Assembly (NCBI RefSeq): GCF_900116115.1
Contig: NZ_FOZP01000007.1
Coordinates: forward strand, 175,385-239,384
DNA: 64,000 nt
Source: Lutibacter maritimus
GTDB taxonomy: Bacteria > Bacteroidota > Bacteroidia > Flavobacteriales > Flavobacteriaceae
Direction of reading: 5' to 3'
The translations under genes were made by a program, and so were the position numbers. The notes below the pieces were generated by a model, which saw only the letters and a program-made list of their open reading frames with translations, made no database searches and had not been told where the DNA came from. Numbering within the stretch: position 1 is the stretch's first letter; every line of letters starts with the position of its first letter. Below are positions 24,503 through 35,094 of this stretch, piece after piece.

Positions 24503-24985
24503 TTAAAGAAAAGATTTATCAAATGCAATTGGTAATAAATTTAGTAAAGAATCTGTCATAATAATCTTCCCTATTTCACCCATAAAATAAACCTCAATTT
24601 TATCTTTTTGTTTTAATTCATATTCTGATAAAGTTTGCCTACACCCACCACAAGGAGCAACTGGCTCGCTTAATATTTGCGAAGATGAACTTGCCGAAAT
24701 TGCCAATTTTAAAATTTTTGTAGTTGGATATTCTGAAGATGCTTTCCAAATTGCAACTCTTTCGGCACACATACCAGAAGGATATGCTGCATTTTCTTGA
24801 TTATTCCCTGTTATTATTGTTCCATTTTCTAACAATAATGCTGCACCAACTTTAAATTTTGAATATGGTGCATAAGCGTTTTTTTTTGCTTCAATTGCAG
24901 CCTCCATTAACTGAATTACTGAGCTTTCAAGCTCACCAATAGCATCAAAAACTACTATATTAGTTTTAATTTCAACTTTTTTCAT
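24503..24985 (-). CDS. cdd: Cytidine deaminase
   Basis: A 160-residue cytoplasmic enzyme of the homotetrameric type. Zinc ligands and the catalytic Glu are at Cys73-Ala-Glu75 (GMCAERVAIWKA) and Cys112/Cys115 (APCGGCRQTL). YAPYSKFKVGAAL, with the substrate-binding Phe, is at about residues 38-50. It deaminates cytidine and deoxycytidine to the uridine forms in pyrimidine salvage. It sits 22 bases after porV and 8 bases before the globin gene, so it is probably co-transcribed with the secretion genes, although no functional link to secretion is known. Confidence 0.95.
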   Translation of the reverse strand: MKKVEIKTNIVVFDAIGELESSVIQLMEAAIEAKKNAYAPYSKFKVGAALLLENGTIITGNNQENAAYPSGMCAERVAIWKASSEYPTTKILKLAISASSSSQILSEPVAPCGGCRQTLSEYELKQKDKIEVYFMGEIGKIIMTDSLLNLLPIAFDKSFL

Positions 24986-25007
24986 TAAAAAGATTTCCTT
25001 TTTTTAA

Positions 25008-26150
25008 TTAATACACTTCAAAAATTTCTCCGAAATCAAATGATAATGAAAATCTTAGTGTATTTTCTAGCGGATTATTTATATCAGAAGCATTGAATAA
25101 ATACGAAATATCTAATCTAGTGCTTTTAAATTTAAATCCAGATCCAATTGTAAAATATTTACGAGCTCCTTTAATATCACTTTCATTAAAATACCCAGCA
25201 CGCAATGCAAAAGAGTTATCATATAGATACTCTGCACCTAATCCCCAAGTAAATTCTTTAAGTTCTTCACTAAAACCTCCTGGAGCATCTCCAAAAGATT
25301 TAAACATTCCGCTAACAAAACTTGCTTCTTCTTGCAAATATGGTGGTTCACCATTTCCATCACGAGAAACACTTGGTGTTGGCACCAATAATTTATTAAA
25401 TTCTAAATTGACTCCAATTTTATTGTAATCGTCTAAAATAAAGTCAAATCCACCTCCAATTTTAAAATTTGTAGGAATATAATTTTCTTGTCCATCATCT
25501 GTATATGAAACTTTAGGTCCAATATTAGAAATATTAAATCCACCACGCCAAACACCATTAAAATCGCCATAATTTGCTTCGTTTGACTGAAAGTAACCAG
25601 AAATATCTACCGCAAATGTATTTACAGGATTTATTGTTGAATTTGCTGATTCTATACCAAGATCAGAACGAATATAACGCAATGTTACACCCATAGAATA
25701 TGTTTCATTTAACTTTAATGAGTATGATCCATCTACCGAAAATTCATTTAATTTTTCTGTCCCTTCTGGCGCACCATTTATGTCGGTTAAATCAATTTGT
25801 CCTAAATTAAAGTATTTCAAACTTGCTGCCCAAGCACTTCTGTCGTCAATTCTATTAGCAAATGAAAAACCACCTAAAAACACATCGTTTGTAAGTTCTC
25901 TTAACCAAGGTGTATAGATAACTCCTACTGAAAACTGAGATTTCATAAATGCAAATTTAGAAGCATTCCAATGTTGAGAGTTTGCATCGGGTGAAGTTGC
26001 AACACCTACATCTCCCATACCTCCGGCTCTTGCATCAGGTGCAATTAAAAGAAATGGTGTGGCTGTTGTGATTGGATTTGGTATATCTTGAGCGTTAATA
26101 GTTTTTGCAAAAGCAACTAATATAACTAAGGTAAAAATTATTTTTTTCAT
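25008..26150 (-). CDS. porV: Type IX secretion outer-membrane beta-barrel protein PorV
   Basis: A 380-residue protein with a signal peptide ending KTINA before Gln (mature QDIPNPITTA). The N-terminal segment TATPFLLIAPDARAGGMGDV with GVATSPDANSQHWNASKFAF is the PorV/LptO hallmark. The rest is a 14-strand FadL-like barrel ending FSLSFDFGEIFEVY. PorV carries type IX cargo from the translocon to the PorU sortase on the cell surface. It lies 38 bases downstream of porU in the same direction, the same pairing known in Porphyromonas and Flavobacterium. Confidence 0.95.
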   Translation of the reverse strand: MKKIIFTLVILVAFAKTINAQDIPNPITTATPFLLIAPDARAGGMGDVGVATSPDANSQHWNASKFAFMKSQFSVGVIYTPWLRELTNDVFLGGFSFANRIDDRSAWAASLKYFNLGQIDLTDINGAPEGTEKLNEFSVDGSYSLKLNETYSMGVTLRYIRSDLGIESANSTINPVNTFAVDISGYFQSNEANYGDFNGVWRGGFNISNIGPKVSYTDDGQENYIPTNFKIGGGFDFILDDYNKIGVNLEFNKLLVPTPSVSRDGNGEPPYLQEEASFVSGMFKSFGDAPGGFSEELKEFTWGLGAEYLYDNSFALRAGYFNESDIKGARKYFTIGSGFKFKSTRLDISYLFNASDINNPLENTLRFSLSFDFGEIFEVY

Positions 26151-26188
26151 TAAAAGGGTTAATTTAACTATACAAATATCTTAATTTC

Positions 26189-29100
26189 TTATTGAAGTAT
26201 TACTAATTTTTCTATTTTTTCAGAAGAAGTATTAGAATTTATAGATTTTACTTTTAATTTATAAACATATACACCTTTTCCTATTTTGGAACCAAAATCA
26301 TCTAATCCGTTCCATACAATTGATTTACATAAGGTACCTTCCGATTGTACTGTTTGATTAATTGTTTTCACTAATTTTCCTGAAACAGTAAAAATTTGAA
26401 TTTGAACATTTAACAATTCATTTGGTTTATTATGATTAAACCAAAACTCTGTATAATTAATAAATGGATTTGGGTAATTTAATACATTTGTTAATACCAA
26501 ATCACTATCATTAACTACAATAAATGAAAACGAAGTTTCCGATAAATTATTGTAAGTATCCCAAACTTTTAATGTAATTGTATGAATTCCTGGATCTAAA
26601 TTTCTTAACGGATACTCTATTCTACCTTTTTTATAATTATTTAGTTCTGTTTGGTAGTAATCATTTAAAATAATTGGATTTGATTGATTTCCATCTAAAA
26701 TTGCAACAATATCGTGATCAACAGCTGTTATAGAGGTATTTATACCGCTTTCATCTTCAATAACAGCTATAAATAATGGTGACTCATTGGTATTTCCTCC
26801 TTCAACAAAATTTAAATCATTTAAATATAATTGAACATTTGGCCCAGTGGTATCTTCTGGAGCGTTAGAATTAATTCCTCCTATTGTTATGTTGGAATTG
26901 TAACCTAGTTTATCTGTAATTGTGTTATTGGCATAAAAACTTAATTTACCTTTTCCATAAGCTATTTTTATGTCTTTTGGCGTTATAAAATCAAAAGTGA
27001 AATTTCCATTTTCAACTTTTGAACGACCTGTAAATATTTTACTTTCTATAACATCAAATTGCATTTTTTTATTTTTATTATCGTTATCTAAAGTGGTTTT
27101 ATTAATTGGTTTATCGTATACCGTAATATCAATTTCACCGTTAAAATCTGTAATAATGTTTTCTGACAAATCTGTAATTTCTCCTTCAAATTTCACATAA
27201 GACAAAGCTTTAATTGTATCTAAAGATTGAGTAATAGGTTTGTTGTTCATTTTAGTTAATCTAATATTTGGTTTGGGTACACTTAAATGCATTGCTGGAT
27301 CTCCAATATTAAATATAAAAAAACGTTGTGTGGTTGAAAACTGATTTTTAGTATACATTAAAGCTTCAGAAATGGTGTAATTTTCATTATTAAAGTTAAG
27401 TAATGGTTTTATTAATCGTTCATTAAGTGATTGACCAACGCTAATAAAAATTTCTCTTGTTGTTGAAATTAATGTTGATGCACCTCCTTTTTCATTCCAA
27501 AATAAAAATTCTCCAGCAGTTTTTCTTATTGGGTTATCAAATCTTGTAAACTCACAGGTTACTGTTACAAATAATGGTAATTTAAATTTATTATTAAAGT
27601 TTTGAATATCAGATACGCCTAAAATTCCTTCCGATGACCAACCTCCTTCACCACCGTGCCCAAAATAATCTACCAATAACGTTCCAGATTCTACTTGATT
27701 AAGAATATCTAATTTTGCCGTAGGATATTTTTTGCCGCCCGATGTGCTTTCTTGTGTATAGGCATCTAAATAAATTTTCTTTAAATTAAATTGTGGTTTC
27801 CCTTTAAAAATGGTGTCTGCAATTTCCTCCATTTGTTCTTGTAAAACTTCTTCTCCAATGGCATCAATATCATCAGCAATTAAAGTTATAGAAGTTCTCC
27901 AGTTACCAAAAGAATTTTTATTATAATAATTTAAGATTTTGTCTACAATTTTTTCAGCTTGCAACACTTCGCTAACGGGAATTCTTCCGGTAGCAACATC
28001 TTGTCTTTCAAAAGAAAGTAATGACCCTTCATTTGCATCCATCATCCCATAATAATCATCTGTAACATATGAAGTTGCTAAATTAAAACTATCAAAAGCT
28101 TCAAAAACTGGCACAATATTGTTGTTATTATTTATACGATTTTTATAATCATAAGTAGCATCTCCAAATAAACAAACATATTTTACTTTGTTTGATGATG
28201 AATTATCATATAAATGTTTTACAAAATCTCTTATAGCAGTTATATCTGGCGAACCTGATGCAAATTCATTATAAATTTGATTTAGTTTTATAACTTCAAC
28301 CTTTAAATTAGAATTTAATCGATGAAAATTAGCCAATCTTTCTGCTTGTTCTACTAAAAAATCTTGTGTAATAATTATATAATCTATATTACTTAAACTG
28401 TGTAAGTTTTGATTTTCAACTTTATTGTTTTCAGTTAACTTAGGTCTATATAAATCACTGTAATTAATTGCAATAAATTCTTCTAACTTACCTCCACTAA
28501 CATTAAATTTAAAATCTGAATTGGTAGACTGATTTTTAACATTTGTTGGATTTAACGGATTTGAAACATTCCAAATCAGATCAATTTTTGAAGCATTTTT
28601 AATTGCATACTCAACAGTTCCATTTAAGTTTAATATATCAAAGTTTCTAAATGAAAACTGTTTACCACTTGCCACTAATTTTTTTTCTCCAATTACTTCA
28701 ATATAATCTAAAAATGCTTTTGACGATGGATTACCTCCATTATTAAAATTAATTTCAACATTAATATTATTCCCTTCTGTTATTAAATTCCCTTTATTTT
28801 CAACTGCAATTGCTCTTGTTAAACCTCCATTTGCAGGAAAATTTAAATTAAATAAATTTTGATTATTTACTTTTACAGCCATTGATGAAGGCAATGAAGA
28901 TTCAACAACACCTCTAACCTTAACATATACTTTTGATGTAGCTTCAATTTCATTAAAAGGGATTGAATATAATTTGGTATTATTAATACTTAAATCATCT
29001 CCAAACCATTGTTGGCCTGTACCATATAAATTTACCAAATCTTCCTCAAAAAAGGTGAAATCATGAAAAGAAGATAAAAAATGACTGGCACTTGAAGTTA

Positions 29101-29995
29101 TGTTTGTTTGCTCTGAAATGCGTTTCCCTAAAGAATTTCCAACTGTTAAAAAATAATAAGAAGCATCAGAAAAAATATTGTTAGCATGGCTTATATTTTC
29201 GATACTTGGATTTGATTTTATATTCCAACCATGTGGACCCTTACCGTAAAATAATATATAATCATCTGCATCAAATTTATTATCAGCTTCACCACTAATA
29301 TAAATTGCATTCTCTTGCAAGCCATCATACCTAAATTCACTATTTTTAAATGGCAACATTTCACCGCCATTTCCAAAAATTTGAATATTTTTTGGGTTGA
29401 TTTCATTTGTATTTAAGCCTAATTTTTCTAAAAAAGATTTATCAATTTTAAAAACACCAGTAGTATCAATTTGAAATTTATACCAAGTTCCAGTGCTTAA
29501 AACAGAATTTTTTATTTGTGATGTGTTTTTCTGGGCAAAATTTATAATTTCAGAACTATATTCCAACTCAAATGAAACAACTTTCTTAAAAATATTTCCT
29601 TCTTTAATTAGTGGAACAAAATCAATTATTGCAAATGTATGCGTGCGCTCATTAACAAAATGAAATTGAGGTGCTAGTTTTAAAGGAATTAAATCTGAAT
29701 TAACAAAATCACTATCAGGAATAAAAGCTTGTTCAAAAACAACATTGGTTATTTTAAAGTTTAGTATTTTTTGATTGTTAGCTACTTCCCACTTTTCAAT
29801 AAAAACAGGTAATAAATTATTATTTACTTGATTATTTTCAAGCAAATCCATTTGAATTTTATTAGTTGCATTAATTGTGAAAGTTGCTTTTTCTTTCCAT
29901 TTTAAATCAAACCTCTTAAAAAAAGTATTTTGACCGAAAAGAATATTTCCAGCAATAGAAATAAAAAAAAATAGTATTAATTTAGAGCGTTTCAT
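26189..29995 (-). CDS. porU: Type IX secretion sortase PorU (gingipain-like C25 fold)
   Basis: A 1268-residue surface protein with a signal peptide ending NILFG before Gln (mature QNTFFKRF). The C25 catalytic core has His780 in VDYFGHGGEGGWSSEG and Cys814 in FVTVTCEFTRFDNP. Their 34-residue spacing fits known PorU proteins. Upstream lie NSDFKFNVSGG-type beta domains, and downstream Ig-like domains and a C-terminal FlgD-like/type IX-like domain (YPNPFINYTEFWFNH, then GKGVYVYKLKVKS). It removes the C-terminal sorting domain of cargo and attaches cargo to lipopolysaccharide. It is first in the porU-porV-cdd-globin-FabH run and divergent from gldJ. Confidence 0.95.
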   Translation of the reverse strand: MKRSKLILFFFISIAGNILFGQNTFFKRFDLKWKEKATFTINATNKIQMDLLENNQVNNNLLPVFIEKWEVANNQKILNFKITNVVFEQAFIPDSDFVNSDLIPLKLAPQFHFVNERTHTFAIIDFVPLIKEGNIFKKVVSFELEYSSEIINFAQKNTSQIKNSVLSTGTWYKFQIDTTGVFKIDKSFLEKLGLNTNEINPKNIQIFGNGGEMLPFKNSEFRYDGLQENAIYISGEADNKFDADDYILFYGKGPHGWNIKSNPSIENISHANNIFSDASYYFLTVGNSLGKRISEQTNITSSASHFLSSFHDFTFFEEDLVNLYGTGQQWFGDDLSINNTKLYSIPFNEIEATSKVYVKVRGVVESSLPSSMAVKVNNQNLFNLNFPANGGLTRAIAVENKGNLITEGNNINVEINFNNGGNPSSKAFLDYIEVIGEKKLVASGKQFSFRNFDILNLNGTVEYAIKNASKIDLIWNVSNPLNPTNVKNQSTNSDFKFNVSGGKLEEFIAINYSDLYRPKLTENNKVENQNLHSLSNIDYIIITQDFLVEQAERLANFHRLNSNLKVEVIKLNQIYNEFASGSPDITAIRDFVKHLYDNSSSNKVKYVCLFGDATYDYKNRINNNNNIVPVFEAFDSFNLATSYVTDDYYGMMDANEGSLLSFERQDVATGRIPVSEVLQAEKIVDKILNYYNKNSFGNWRTSITLIADDIDAIGEEVLQEQMEEIADTIFKGKPQFNLKKIYLDAYTQESTSGGKKYPTAKLDILNQVESGTLLVDYFGHGGEGGWSSEGILGVSDIQNFNNKFKLPLFVTVTCEFTRFDNPIRKTAGEFLFWNEKGGASTLISTTREIFISVGQSLNERLIKPLLNFNNENYTISEALMYTKNQFSTTQRFFIFNIGDPAMHLSVPKPNIRLTKMNNKPITQSLDTIKALSYVKFEGEITDLSENIITDFNGEIDITVYDKPINKTTLDNDNKNKKMQFDVIESKIFTGRSKVENGNFTFDFITPKDIKIAYGKGKLSFYANNTITDKLGYNSNITIGGINSNAPEDTTGPNVQLYLNDLNFVEGGNTNESPLFIAVIEDESGINTSITAVDHDIVAILDGNQSNPIILNDYYQTELNNYKKGRIEYPLRNLDPGIHTITLKVWDTYNNLSETSFSFIVVNDSDLVLTNVLNYPNPFINYTEFWFNHNKPNELLNVQIQIFTVSGKLVKTINQTVQSEGTLCKSIVWNGLDDFGSKIGKGVYVYKLKVKSINSNTSSEKIEKLVILQ

Positions 29996-30156
29996 TAAAA
30001 TTATAATGAGAAATTTTTATGGGTATTTTAATATAATACAACATTACATATAATAAAGAACAAAAACAATCGTTAATAAAAAACATAATTAAATTTTTTC
30101 TTGTAAAAAAATTAATTTAATGTAAATTGCGACACAAAACCCTAATTGAGTTTAAA

Positions 30157-31863
30157 ATGAATTTTAAGAATTTATACAGCATTACTAAAATACTAATAAC
30201 CATATTGGTTGTAGCATCTTTGGTTAGCTGCCACAACAGAAACCCACGAAAAATTGTTTCATTAACTGGCTGGTCTTCAAAGGATAAAAAAACAGCAGGT
30301 TTTTCAGAAGCAGGTGATTACAGAGGTCAACAAGCACCTCCAGGAATGGTACTTATTGAAGGTGGATCTTTTACTATGGGACACGTACAAGATGATGTAA
30401 TGTTTGATTGGAATACAACTCCAATTAAACAACAAGTACGTTCTTTTTATATGGATGAAACTGAAGTAACCAATGCAGAATATTTATTTTATTTAGATTG
30501 GATGGAAAAAGTTTATCCTCCAAGTGATGTTAATTATGAAAATATTTACTTATCAGCAGTTCCAGACACATTAGTTTGGCGAGATGTTTTAGGCTTTAAT
30601 GAATTACTTACAGAAAACTATTTAAGACACCCTGGATATGCAGATTATCCAGTAATTGGTGTTAGCTGGATCCAAGCAAACCAATATTGTCATTGGAGAA
30701 CCAATAGAGTAAACGAAAAAATATTAATGGACAAGGGTGTATTAAAAAACATTTACAATCTTGAGGACATTGAAGTTAGTGGTGAAAATAATTTTGATAC
30801 TGATGCATATTTAAACAATCCAAATCAAGTTTTTGGAGGAAACCAAGACATTTACAAAAAAGGATTGACTGATAATGTAAAAAGAAAAAAAGACGATCCG
30901 AAACCAGCAAGAGGAGAATTTACGGGAAGACAAGTAAAAATTTCTGATGGTATTTTAAGTGCTAAGTTTAGACTTCCTACAGAAGTTGAATGGGAATATG
31001 CTGCTAAAGCAATTGTTGAAAACAGAGAATACAACAATACACGAGGCAGAAAAAAATATGCTTGGGATGGAAAATATACAAGAAACAAGTCTAAAAAATA
31101 TAGAGGTGACCAATTAGCGAATTTTAAACAAGGAAAAGGTGATTATAGCGGTGTTCCTGGTTGGAGCAATGATGGAGCAGATATTACTATTCAAGTAAAA
31201 TCATACGAACCAAACGCTTTTGGATTATATGATATGTCAGGAAATGTTGCAGAATGGGTTGCCGATGTTTACAGACCAATTGTAGATAATGATGCCAATG
31301 ATTTTAACTATTTTAGAGGTAACATTTTTACAAAAAAAATGATTGATGCTGAAGGTAATGTAGTAATTACTGACAATGTTTCTGTAGAATATGACACTTT
31401 AGATAACGGAAAATTAGTACCTAAATCTTTACCTGGTAGTGTAAAATATATTCCTATCACAAAGCGTGATGCTTATATGAGAGATAATTATGAAAAATCA
31501 TATAATGTTGATGCGAAAGATGGTGACTTAAAATCTACAAAATTTTATGCTAAAGATGAAGAAGAATTAGAAACCAAACCAAGAATGTATAACTCACCTA
31601 TTAAACCACGTGAAATTGGAGAAAGTGGCTTAATTATGCAGCAATATGATACAGAGAAAAGAAACACGCTTATTAGCGATAAATCGAGAGTTTACAAAGG
31701 AGGCTCTTGGAAAGATAGAGAATATTGGTTAGATCCTTCTCAAAGAAGATATCTACCAGAATATATGGCAACAAATTATATTGGATTTAGATGTGTAACT
31801 GACAGAATTGGACCAATGACATACAAAAGAAGGTTGCCAACTACTACAAAAATTAGATATTAA
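30157..31863 (+). CDS. gldJ: Gliding-motility lipoprotein GldJ (SUMF1-like)
   Basis: A 568-residue protein from the ATG at 30157 (MNFKNLYSITK). An in-frame TTG 30 bases upstream is less likely because the lipoprotein signal, ending at Cys25 (ASLVSC), then has the usual length. Formylglycine-generating-enzyme-like segments are clear: PPGMVLIEGGSFTMGHVQDD, YMDETEVTNAEYLFYLDWME, FRLPTEVEWEYAAKA, YDMSGNVAEWVADVYRP and YKGGSWKDREYW. The C-terminal region of GldJ orthologues is also present. GldJ is needed for gliding and for stability of other Gld proteins and the type IX machine. Its divergence from porU matches the known Flavobacterium arrangement. Confidence 0.95.
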   Translation: MNFKNLYSITKILITILVVASLVSCHNRNPRKIVSLTGWSSKDKKTAGFSEAGDYRGQQAPPGMVLIEGGSFTMGHVQDDVMFDWNTTPIKQQVRSFYMDETEVTNAEYLFYLDWMEKVYPPSDVNYENIYLSAVPDTLVWRDVLGFNELLTENYLRHPGYADYPVIGVSWIQANQYCHWRTNRVNEKILMDKGVLKNIYNLEDIEVSGENNFDTDAYLNNPNQVFGGNQDIYKKGLTDNVKRKKDDPKPARGEFTGRQVKISDGILSAKFRLPTEVEWEYAAKAIVENREYNNTRGRKKYAWDGKYTRNKSKKYRGDQLANFKQGKGDYSGVPGWSNDGADITIQVKSYEPNAFGLYDMSGNVAEWVADVYRPIVDNDANDFNYFRGNIFTKKMIDAEGNVVITDNVSVEYDTLDNGKLVPKSLPGSVKYIPITKRDAYMRDNYEKSYNVDAKDGDLKSTKFYAKDEEELETKPRMYNSPIKPREIGESGLIMQQYDTEKRNTLISDKSRVYKGGSWKDREYWLDPSQRRYLPEYMATNYIGFRCVTDRIGPMTYKRRLPTTTKIRY

Positions 31864-31887
31864 AATTTAATATTCATAAAATTAATA

Positions 31888-31918
31888 GCCTCACTTTAAC
31901 TTAGTGAGGTTTTTTTTA
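31888..31918 (+). terminator. Terminator after gldJ
   Basis: GCCTCACT / AGTGAGGT stem with a seven-base loop, followed by eight T residues, 25 bases after the gldJ stop. murF starts just behind it. Confidence 0.85.
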
Positions 31919-31928
31919 TATTTAAACT

Positions 31929-33188
31929 ATGAAAATTGACCAACTATATAAACTTTTTGAAGAAAGTTATTTGATAGATACTGATACAAGAAAAATTAGA
32001 GAAGGAAGTTTATTTTTCGCGCTGAAAGGAGAAAATTTTAATGGAAATTCATTTGCTATAAGTGCGCTTGAAAATGGCGCTAAATTTGCTATTATTGATG
32101 AATTAAAATATCATACGCATCCAAACACAATTTTGGTTCCAAATGTGCTTGAGACACTTCAAAGTTTAGCAAATTTTCATCGAAAAAAATTGAATATCCC
32201 AATAATTGCTTTAACAGGTAGTAACGGAAAAACAACTTCAAAAGAATTGATTAATGCTGTGTTATCTAAAAAATATAAAACTACAGCTACAGTAGGTAAT
32301 TTAAATAACCATATTGGTGTTCCTTTAACACTGTTATCAATAACATCAACAACTGATATTGGTATTATTGAAATGGGAGCAAATCACTTAAAAGAAATTG
32401 AAACTTTGTGTAAAATTGCCGAACCAAACTTTGGTTACATTACCAATTTTGGAAAAGCACATTTAGAAGGATTTGGAAGTGTAGAAGGTGTTATTAAAGC
32501 AAAATCTGAACTGTATGATTTTCTTAGAGAAAATGATGGAATTGCTTTTGTAAATTATGATGATCCAATACAAATTATACAATCTGAAAAAATTAATTCT
32601 ATTAAGTTTAATAATGAAATAATTCAATTTATTGAAGCAAATCCTTTTGTTAAAGTACTTTTTAAAAACACTGAAATAGAAAGTAATTTAATTGGAAAAT
32701 ATAATTTTAACAATATTGCTGCAGCAATTTCCATTGGAAATTATTTTAATGTTAGTTTAAACAAAATTAAAGAAGGAATTGAAAATTATACACCTTCAAA
32801 TAACCGTTCCCAAATTATTGAAAGAGGAACTAATAAAATAATATTAGATGCATACAATGCAAACCCAAGTAGTATGTCGGCTGCACTAGAAAATTTTAAC
32901 CAATTAAAAGCTTCTAAAAAAGTAGTTTTTCTAGGCGATATGTTTGAATTAGGCAGTGAAAGTTTAATTGAACATCAAAAAATAGCTGATTTAGTAAGCT
33001 CTTATAATTTTAATGAAGTGTATTTAATAGGAAAAGCATTTTCTACAACAAGTGCAAAAAATGCTTTTATTTATGATAGTTTTGAAGCGTTTAAAACTTC
33101 AACTTTAACACTTAATATTTCCCACGCTACCATTTTAATTAAAGGATCTCGTGGAATGGCTTTAGAAAGAATTTTAGATTTTTTCTAA
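31929..33188 (+). CDS. murF: UDP-N-acetylmuramoyl-tripeptide--D-alanyl-D-alanine ligase
   Basis: A 419-residue cytoplasmic Mur ligase. The ATP loop GSNGKT is at residues 97-102 (ALTGSNGKTTSKELI). It is followed by NLNNHIGVPLTLL, EMGANHLKEIE, a central-domain NYDDP and the C-terminal ILDAYNANPSSMSAALENF. It adds D-Ala-D-Ala to the UDP-MurNAc tripeptide, the last cytoplasmic step in making the peptidoglycan monomer. Placement directly behind gldJ is typical for Flavobacteriaceae. Its last 15 bases overlap the end of the convergent kinase gene. Confidence 0.95.
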   Translation: MKIDQLYKLFEESYLIDTDTRKIREGSLFFALKGENFNGNSFAISALENGAKFAIIDELKYHTHPNTILVPNVLETLQSLANFHRKKLNIPIIALTGSNGKTTSKELINAVLSKKYKTTATVGNLNNHIGVPLTLLSITSTTDIGIIEMGANHLKEIETLCKIAEPNFGYITNFGKAHLEGFGSVEGVIKAKSELYDFLRENDGIAFVNYDDPIQIIQSEKINSIKFNNEIIQFIEANPFVKVLFKNTEIESNLIGKYNFNNIAAAISIGNYFNVSLNKIKEGIENYTPSNNRSQIIERGTNKIILDAYNANPSSMSAALENFNQLKASKKVVFLGDMFELGSESLIEHQKIADLVSSYNFNEVYLIGKAFSTTSAKNAFIYDSFEAFKTSTLTLNISHATILIKGSRGMALERILDFF

Positions 33189-34034
33189 AGCTAACTTTTC
33201 TCTGTGGTAATCAATTAAACCATCTATTGGGCGTCTTACAACTTTACCCAATACAACTCTGTAATAATTGGCAACATCTTCAATAATATCCTTTCCAAAA
33301 AATGCAATTGAACCTACAAAATGTACCGGAACTTCCTCACTTTCATTATAGGTTAAAACTCTATTTTTAAAGAATTCAACTATTCCTTTTCTTAGAACTT
33401 TATTAAAATAGGCTGTTCGCTCATTTTTTAATAAAAATTCTGCAAAAGTTGCTAAATAAGCATTCGGATTTTCTTCTTTGTAGATATTTCTTTTAATGGT
33501 ATCAGCATCCAAATCAAACTGTTTTTCAAAAAGTTCGGCAGCTTTTTTTGGCATTTTACTATAATAATAATCTTGAATTAATTTTTTCCCAAAATAATTA
33601 CCACTCGCTTCATCCATTAGTATATAACCTAATGAAGGCACTCTTACATCAACATCTTCACCATCAAAATAGCAACTATTTGATCCTGTTCCCAAAATAC
33701 AAACGATTCCTGGTTTATTAGTTACCGCATAAACTGCAGCAAAAGTATCTTCTTTTACTACAACTTTTGCATTTTTAAAAAATGATTCAAATATAGACGT
33801 TAGCAAAGTTGTTAATCTTTCGGTACCACAACCTGCACCATAAAAATACACTTGTGTAACTTGGTCTTTACAACTTGATATCTCATTATTTTCCTGAATT
33901 CTGTGTAATACAGCTTCTGCATTTAAAATTTCAGGATTTAAACCATTTGTTCTTGTTTTGAATACCTGATTTCCAGCCATATCTAAACAAATCCAATCGG
34001 CTTTTGTAGAGCCTCCGTCTGCTATTAGAATCAT
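33174..34034 (-). CDS. BadF/BadG-type ATPase, probable N-acetylglucosamine kinase
   Basis: A 286-residue protein of the actin-like sugar kinase superfamily. The phosphate-1 loop ADGGSTKADW is at residues 5-14, and FYGAGCG, GIVCILGTGSNSCYF with GYILMDEASGNYFGKKLIQD and VHFVGSIAFFGKDI follow. These match N-acetylglucosamine kinase-like members of the BadF family rather than the benzoyl-CoA reductase activators. It should phosphorylate an amino sugar in the cytoplasm. It lies 25 bases after gapA in a pfkA-gapA-kinase run. Its 3' end overlaps murF by 15 bases, convergent. Confidence 0.85.
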   Translation of the reverse strand: MILIADGGSTKADWICLDMAGNQVFKTRTNGLNPEILNAEAVLHRIQENNEISSCKDQVTQVYFYGAGCGTERLTTLLTSIFESFFKNAKVVVKEDTFAAVYAVTNKPGIVCILGTGSNSCYFDGEDVDVRVPSLGYILMDEASGNYFGKKLIQDYYYSKMPKKAAELFEKQFDLDADTIKRNIYKEENPNAYLATFAEFLLKNERTAYFNKVLRKGIVEFFKNRVLTYNESEEVPVHFVGSIAFFGKDIIEDVANYYRVVLGKVVRRPIDGLIDYHREKLALEKI

Positions 34035-34059
34035 TTTTTAATTTATTTAATATAATTAA

Positions 34060-35079
<1,020 letters not shown>

Positions 35080-35094
35080 TTATTATTCAATTAT

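Noticed and set aside
30127..30156. TTG start for gldJ
   Set aside because: The ATG at 30157 gives a standard lipoprotein signal; the extension adds ten charged residues in front of it.
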